From assembly GCA_031285345.1 (NCBI GenBank), contig JAITWI010000006.1:1-61537 (forward strand): a stretch of 61,537 bases of DNA, in the 5' to 3' direction. The notes under the pieces are model-generated. The model ran no database searches, had not been told where the DNA came from, and worked only from the letters and a program-made list of their open reading frames with translations. The position numbers were made by a program, and so were the translations under genes. Shown here one piece after another: positions 58,812 to 61,537 of this stretch. Position 1 is the stretch's first letter. Every line of letters begins with the position of its first letter. Source of the DNA: Alistipes sp. GTDB taxonomy: Bacteria > Bacteroidota > Bacteroidia > Bacteroidales > Rikenellaceae.

Positions 58812-59756
58812 ATGAAAAACATAATGAAAGTATTTTCAGTATTTGCCGTCATTGCGACCGTAATGCTCGCCTCGTGCGCGAAAGACGAAGGAATGAAACC
58901 CGCTCCGAAGGACGAAGGACCGGGGATTTACATCCCCAACACCATCCCGGCCATTGTGGCTGCCAGACAGGAGACGTCCGACATCGTAGTGCCCATATGC
59001 CGCACGAACACCGACGGCGAAGCGACTGCCAACATAAAGTTTGCGGTGGCCACTGGCGACGAAGCCATCTTCACCGGCACAATGCCCACGAGCGTGACCT
59101 TTGCCGACGGCGAAGATCGTGTGGAGTTTATCTTTCCAGTAGACTTCGAGAACATGGTGCCCGACCAATCTTACGGCCTATCCGTCACCGTCGAGGAGAA
59201 CACCTCCATCTACGGATTGAATTACATGGAATTGGATGTGCGTCGCATGATCGACTGGGTAGAGGATATTCATGTGGCCAAGTATACGGCCACCTTGTTC
59301 GCGGGTCTTTTTGGCCTCCCGACAGATACATGGTACGTGTTGTATCAAAAGTCGACGCCCGAACGGTTCTATCGCCTGATCACTCCCTATCGCCCCTACG
59401 AGAAGTATATTCCCAAAGAGGATAGCGAAGAGTTCTTCCCGCTGGGTATCGAAGAGATTTGGGCGGAAGAGATGCTATATGACGACGAAACCTATATCCT
59501 TATCGACGCTGGGGATCCCGACAACGTTACGATCAGGGAGCAGAGCCTCGGCTTCGCTTGGAGTTATGGCGAATTCTCTATCGTTAGCGCATATGGCATC
59601 TACACCGGCTTCGATACGCCCGGAGTGCTGGAGAATGGCGTGCTTACGGTCGCTTTGGTTATGACAGCGCCGAGTGAAGATTTCGGAGCACAGGGTAACC
59701 CCGCAGTTTTCGACGTGATCGACTTCAACGAACAGACTCCGACTGCCGCCAGATAG
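58812..59756 (+). CDS. Surface lipoprotein downstream of susCD
   Basis: This 314-residue protein has a lipoprotein signal (MLASC, Cys22) and a beta-rich body. The N-terminal part (VPICRTNTDGEATANIKFAV, VTFADGEDRVEFIFPV) resembles Calx-beta/BACON-like modules found in lipoproteins of SusCD loci. The C-terminal part has no match I can name. Its place 21 bp after susD suggests it helps bind the same substrate at the cell surface. It ends the operon; a terminator follows. Confidence 0.75.
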   Translation: MKNIMKVFSVFAVIATVMLASCAKDEGMKPAPKDEGPGIYIPNTIPAIVAARQETSDIVVPICRTNTDGEATANIKFAVATGDEAIFTGTMPTSVTFADGEDRVEFIFPVDFENMVPDQSYGLSVTVEENTSIYGLNYMELDVRRMIDWVEDIHVAKYTATLFAGLFGLPTDTWYVLYQKSTPERFYRLITPYRPYEKYIPKEDSEEFFPLGIEEIWAEEMLYDDETYILIDAGDPDNVTIREQSLGFAWSYGEFSIVSAYGIYTGFDTPGVLENGVLTVALVMTAPSEDFGAQGNPAVFDVIDFNEQTPTAAR

Positions 59757-59833
59757 TTTTTCGGCGTTGCGTGTCGAAAGGATCCTCCTCCGAGGCGTGA
59801 ACCGCCTCTGAGTTTGGACGGAATTTAGATGAC

Positions 59834-59868
59834 ATGAGTCCGGTACCTTGCCGGGCTCATGTTGTTTT
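59834..59868 (+). terminator. Terminator after the susCD operon
   Basis: ATGAGTCCGG pairs with CCGGGCTCAT around TACCTTG (one G-U), followed by GTTGTTTTTA. Confidence 0.8.
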
Positions 59869-59972
59869 TATGGGATTACGCTCGCTTAGCTCGCGTGATC
59901 CCGGTGTCGCTGCCGCGGGATTGGCTCGCGAAAAGACGCTCGCCCATCCCGTTTCGCTGCCGCGGGCGCTGT
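59869..59972. repeat. Series of GC-rich hairpins between susCD and tRNA-Thr
   Basis: GGGATTACGC/GCGTGATCCC, then GGGATTGGCTCGCG/CGCTCGCCCATCCC, and two copies of TCGCTGCCGCGGG fill this stretch. No gene is visible. It looks like an intergenic palindromic repeat unit. Confidence 0.55.
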
Positions 59973-60086
59973 CGAAGATTTGAAAATCGCTGTCGCGATA
60001 ACGCTCCGAAACAAAAAGACCGCCTTGGAGCGAGCTCCGGCGGTCTTTAATTTCGTTGCTATGCCTTGTGGCATTTCAAATCTTCG
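59973..60086. repeat. 13-bp inverted repeat enclosing a terminator, abutting tRNA-Thr
   Basis: CGAAGATTTGAAA (59973-59985) and TTTCAAATCTTCG (60074-60086) pair perfectly. The second arm directly touches the 3' end of tRNA-Thr at 60087. The hairpin at 60015-60048 lies inside. Confidence 0.85.
60015..60048 (-). terminator. Terminator for tRNA-Thr
   Basis: On the minus strand AAAGACCGCC and GGCGGTCTTT pair around a loop with its own GGAG/CTCC stem, followed by TTGTTT. Confidence 0.85.
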
Positions 60087-60158
<72 letters not shown>

Positions 60159-60202
60159 CTTTCGCCACAGAGCCGCAACCATCGTCGGACTCTCAGGCGG
60201 TG

Positions 60203-60233
60203 CAAAAGTAGGAAAGAAATTTGAAACTGCAAA
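60203..60233 (-). promoter_or_regulatory. Promoter for tRNA-Thr
   Basis: On the minus strand TTTG (60233-60230), 19 bp, TACTTTTG (60210-60203) matches the consensus. On the plus strand a near -7 (TACCTTTC, 60242-60249) faces the dehydrogenase gene. Confidence 0.7.
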
Positions 60234-60270
60234 TTTTTTCGTACCTTTCGTCCCTCAAATCAAACTATAA

Positions 60271-61233
60271 ATGAAAAAAATACTCATCACTGGAGCCTTG
60301 GGACAGATCGGATCGGAGCTCTCGGTCGAATTCAGCCGCCGCTACGGAGCGGACAATGTCGTTGTCTCAGACGTGAATAGCGAAGGCGCCAAGCTCGCTC
60401 CGGGCAACGCCTACGAGGTGCTCGACGTCACCGACGCGGCCGCGCTCGAAGCCATAGTCAAACGCCACAACGTGGACACTATCGTCCACCTGGCGGCCAT
60501 TCTTTCGGCCAAAGGCGAACAAAATCCTGACCTGGCGTGGAAGATCAACATCGACGGCCTGCTCAACGTCATGCGCATCTCGATGTCGATGAAACTCGAC
60601 CGCCTGATGGTGCCCTCGTCGATCGCCGTGTTCGGCCCCACCTCGGTGCTCTACGACTCGCCGCAGGAGACGATCCTCAAACCCAACACCATGTACGGCG
60701 TCACCAAAGTGATAGGCGAGTTGCTGGCCGACTATTATTATAAGAAATCGGGTCTCGACATGCGCGGCATCCGCTATCCGGGCGTTATCAGCTACCGCAC
60801 CCTGCCGGGCGGCGGTACCACCGACTACGCCGTGGAGATTTTCTACGAAGCGCTCCGGAGCGGCCGCTACACCTGCCCCCTGAGCTCCGACGCCTGCCTG
60901 CCGATGATCTACATGCCCGACACGGTGCGCGCGACGGCCGAACTTCTCGAAGCCGATCCCGACGCCATCAAGGTGCACGGCGGCTACAACGTGGGCGCGA
61001 TGAGCTTCACCCCCGCCCAAATCGCCGCCGAGATCAAAAAGTACATCCCCAGTTTCGAGATAGAGTACGCGCCCGACTTCCGCCGCGAGATCGCCCGCTA
61101 CTGGCCCGCCTCGGTGGACGACAGCGCCGCCCGCGCCCAGTGGGGGTGGAAAGAGGAGTGGAACCTCGAAAACATGACGCGCGACATGTTGGTCAACGTC
61201 GCAGCCAAGTTAGGCATCGACTTCAAACTCTAA
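60271..61233 (+). CDS. L-threonine 3-dehydrogenase, short-chain (SDR/epimerase) type
   Basis: This 320-residue extended SDR protein has the NAD motif GALGQIGSEL (residues 8-17), the catalytic Ser in VPSSIAVFGP and the YxxxK pair (YGVTK, near 148). RYPGVISYRTLPGGGTTDYA fits the SDR-type threonine dehydrogenases rather than sugar epimerases. It would oxidise threonine to 2-amino-3-ketobutyrate; no kbl gene is next to it in the window. tRNA-Thr is divergent from it, which may be chance. Confidence 0.85.
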   Translation: MKKILITGALGQIGSELSVEFSRRYGADNVVVSDVNSEGAKLAPGNAYEVLDVTDAAALEAIVKRHNVDTIVHLAAILSAKGEQNPDLAWKINIDGLLNVMRISMSMKLDRLMVPSSIAVFGPTSVLYDSPQETILKPNTMYGVTKVIGELLADYYYKKSGLDMRGIRYPGVISYRTLPGGGTTDYAVEIFYEALRSGRYTCPLSSDACLPMIYMPDTVRATAELLEADPDAIKVHGGYNVGAMSFTPAQIAAEIKKYIPSFEIEYAPDFRREIARYWPASVDDSAARAQWGWKEEWNLENMTRDMLVNVAAKLGIDFKL

Positions 61234-61265
61234 CCGCCACAGACAGACCCTAAAAATCGAACGAT

Positions 61266-61537
61266 ATGGCAACGCTGAGAACAGAACACCGTGGCAATCT
61301 TCGCACCGAGATCACCCACATTCAGTCGGGCACCAAAACCACCACCGACGCCCCCACCGACAACAACGGCAAGGGCGAATTCATCTCTCCCACCGACATG
61401 GTCGCCGGAGCGTTGGGCAGCTGCATGCTGACGCTGATGGAGTTGGCCGCCACTCGCATGGGGCTCGACATGACCGGCACGACGCTCGACATAACCAAGA
61501 CTATGGTGTCGGATCCGAGGCGCATCGGCGAGATTGC
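61266..61537 (+). CDS. OsmC-family protein (3' end outside window)
   Basis: The first 90 codons are present. OsmC/Ohr-family proteins are thiol peroxidases or related proteins. The sequence has SPTDMVAGALGSCMLTLMELAA, where the Cys in LGSC is the peroxidatic cysteine position (about residue 58). The second conserved Cys would lie beyond the window. It follows the dehydrogenase by 32 bp on the same strand. Confidence 0.88.
   Translation, partial: MATLRTEHRGNLRTEITHIQSGTKTTTDAPTDNNGKGEFISPTDMVAGALGSCMLTLMELAATRMGLDMTGTTLDITKTMVSDPRRIGEI

Overview
This 61.5 kb window is a GC-rich chromosomal segment from a member of the Bacteroidales. Evidence for that: a SusC/SusD outer-membrane pair, a FimA/Mfa2-type fimbrial pair, HU-like/SPOR and GtrA proteins, lipoproteins with short lipoboxes, almost no Shine-Dalgarno sequences, and repeated promoter cores of the Bacteroidetes type (TTTG, about 20 bp, then TAnnTTTG). 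The high GC suggests Rikenellaceae (Alistipes-like), but that is an inference. I found no transposase, phage structural gene or CRISPR array.

Layout. 1-6759 (minus): comEC (cut by the left edge), yifB/comM, dnaB and the radical-SAM gene ygiQ. 6815-9273: an EamA exporter converging on queA. 9436-15979 (minus): pdxA, an unknown membrane protein, thrS and infC, preceded by a TrmH-type methyltransferase and a second EamA exporter. 16061-19462 (minus): purB, rubredoxin, engB and prs. 19539-22749: a Ca/Na antiporter converging on dnaG. 22804-26905: tRNA-Arg, an S24-type regulator, ribE, an orphan histidine kinase, lgt and an HU/SPOR protein. 26964-29706 (minus): gtrA-like and uvrB. 29842-31451: a small accessory patch with a poly-G lipoprotein, a membrane protein and nested repeats. 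31452-33937: gpsA-pgi. 34041-36865 (minus): a lower-GC orphan, def, ruvX and thiL. 36912-46534: aroQ, a flippase, purH and the mreBCD-mrdA-rodA rod-shape operon. 46698-49161 (minus): gcvT and a GNAT-like protein. 49300-53256: gdhA and the fimbrial pair. 53257-59756: a 0.6 kb leader, then susC, susD and a surface lipoprotein. 59757-61537: hairpins, tRNA-Thr, a threonine dehydrogenase and a partial OsmC gene.

Most genes are housekeeping: replication (dnaB, dnaG), translation (thrS, infC, def, queA), nucleotide synthesis (prs, purB, purH) and envelope growth (mre/rod, lgt). The unusual signals are mostly between and inside these genes.

Four patterns stand out. (1) A candidate structured RNA leader occurs twice, before prs and before gcvT, with conserved loops and stems that differ in sequence but still pair. 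(2) Gene ends are duplicated locally: second copies of the 3' end including a stop codon lie after thrS, queA, dnaG and gcvT, and extra copies of the 5' start lie before engB and the flippase and inside the comEC start. (3) At least a dozen conserved enzymes carry in-frame low-complexity inserts built from short repeats. (4) A run of 14 G lies in the signal peptide of a lipoprotein and could switch it on and off.
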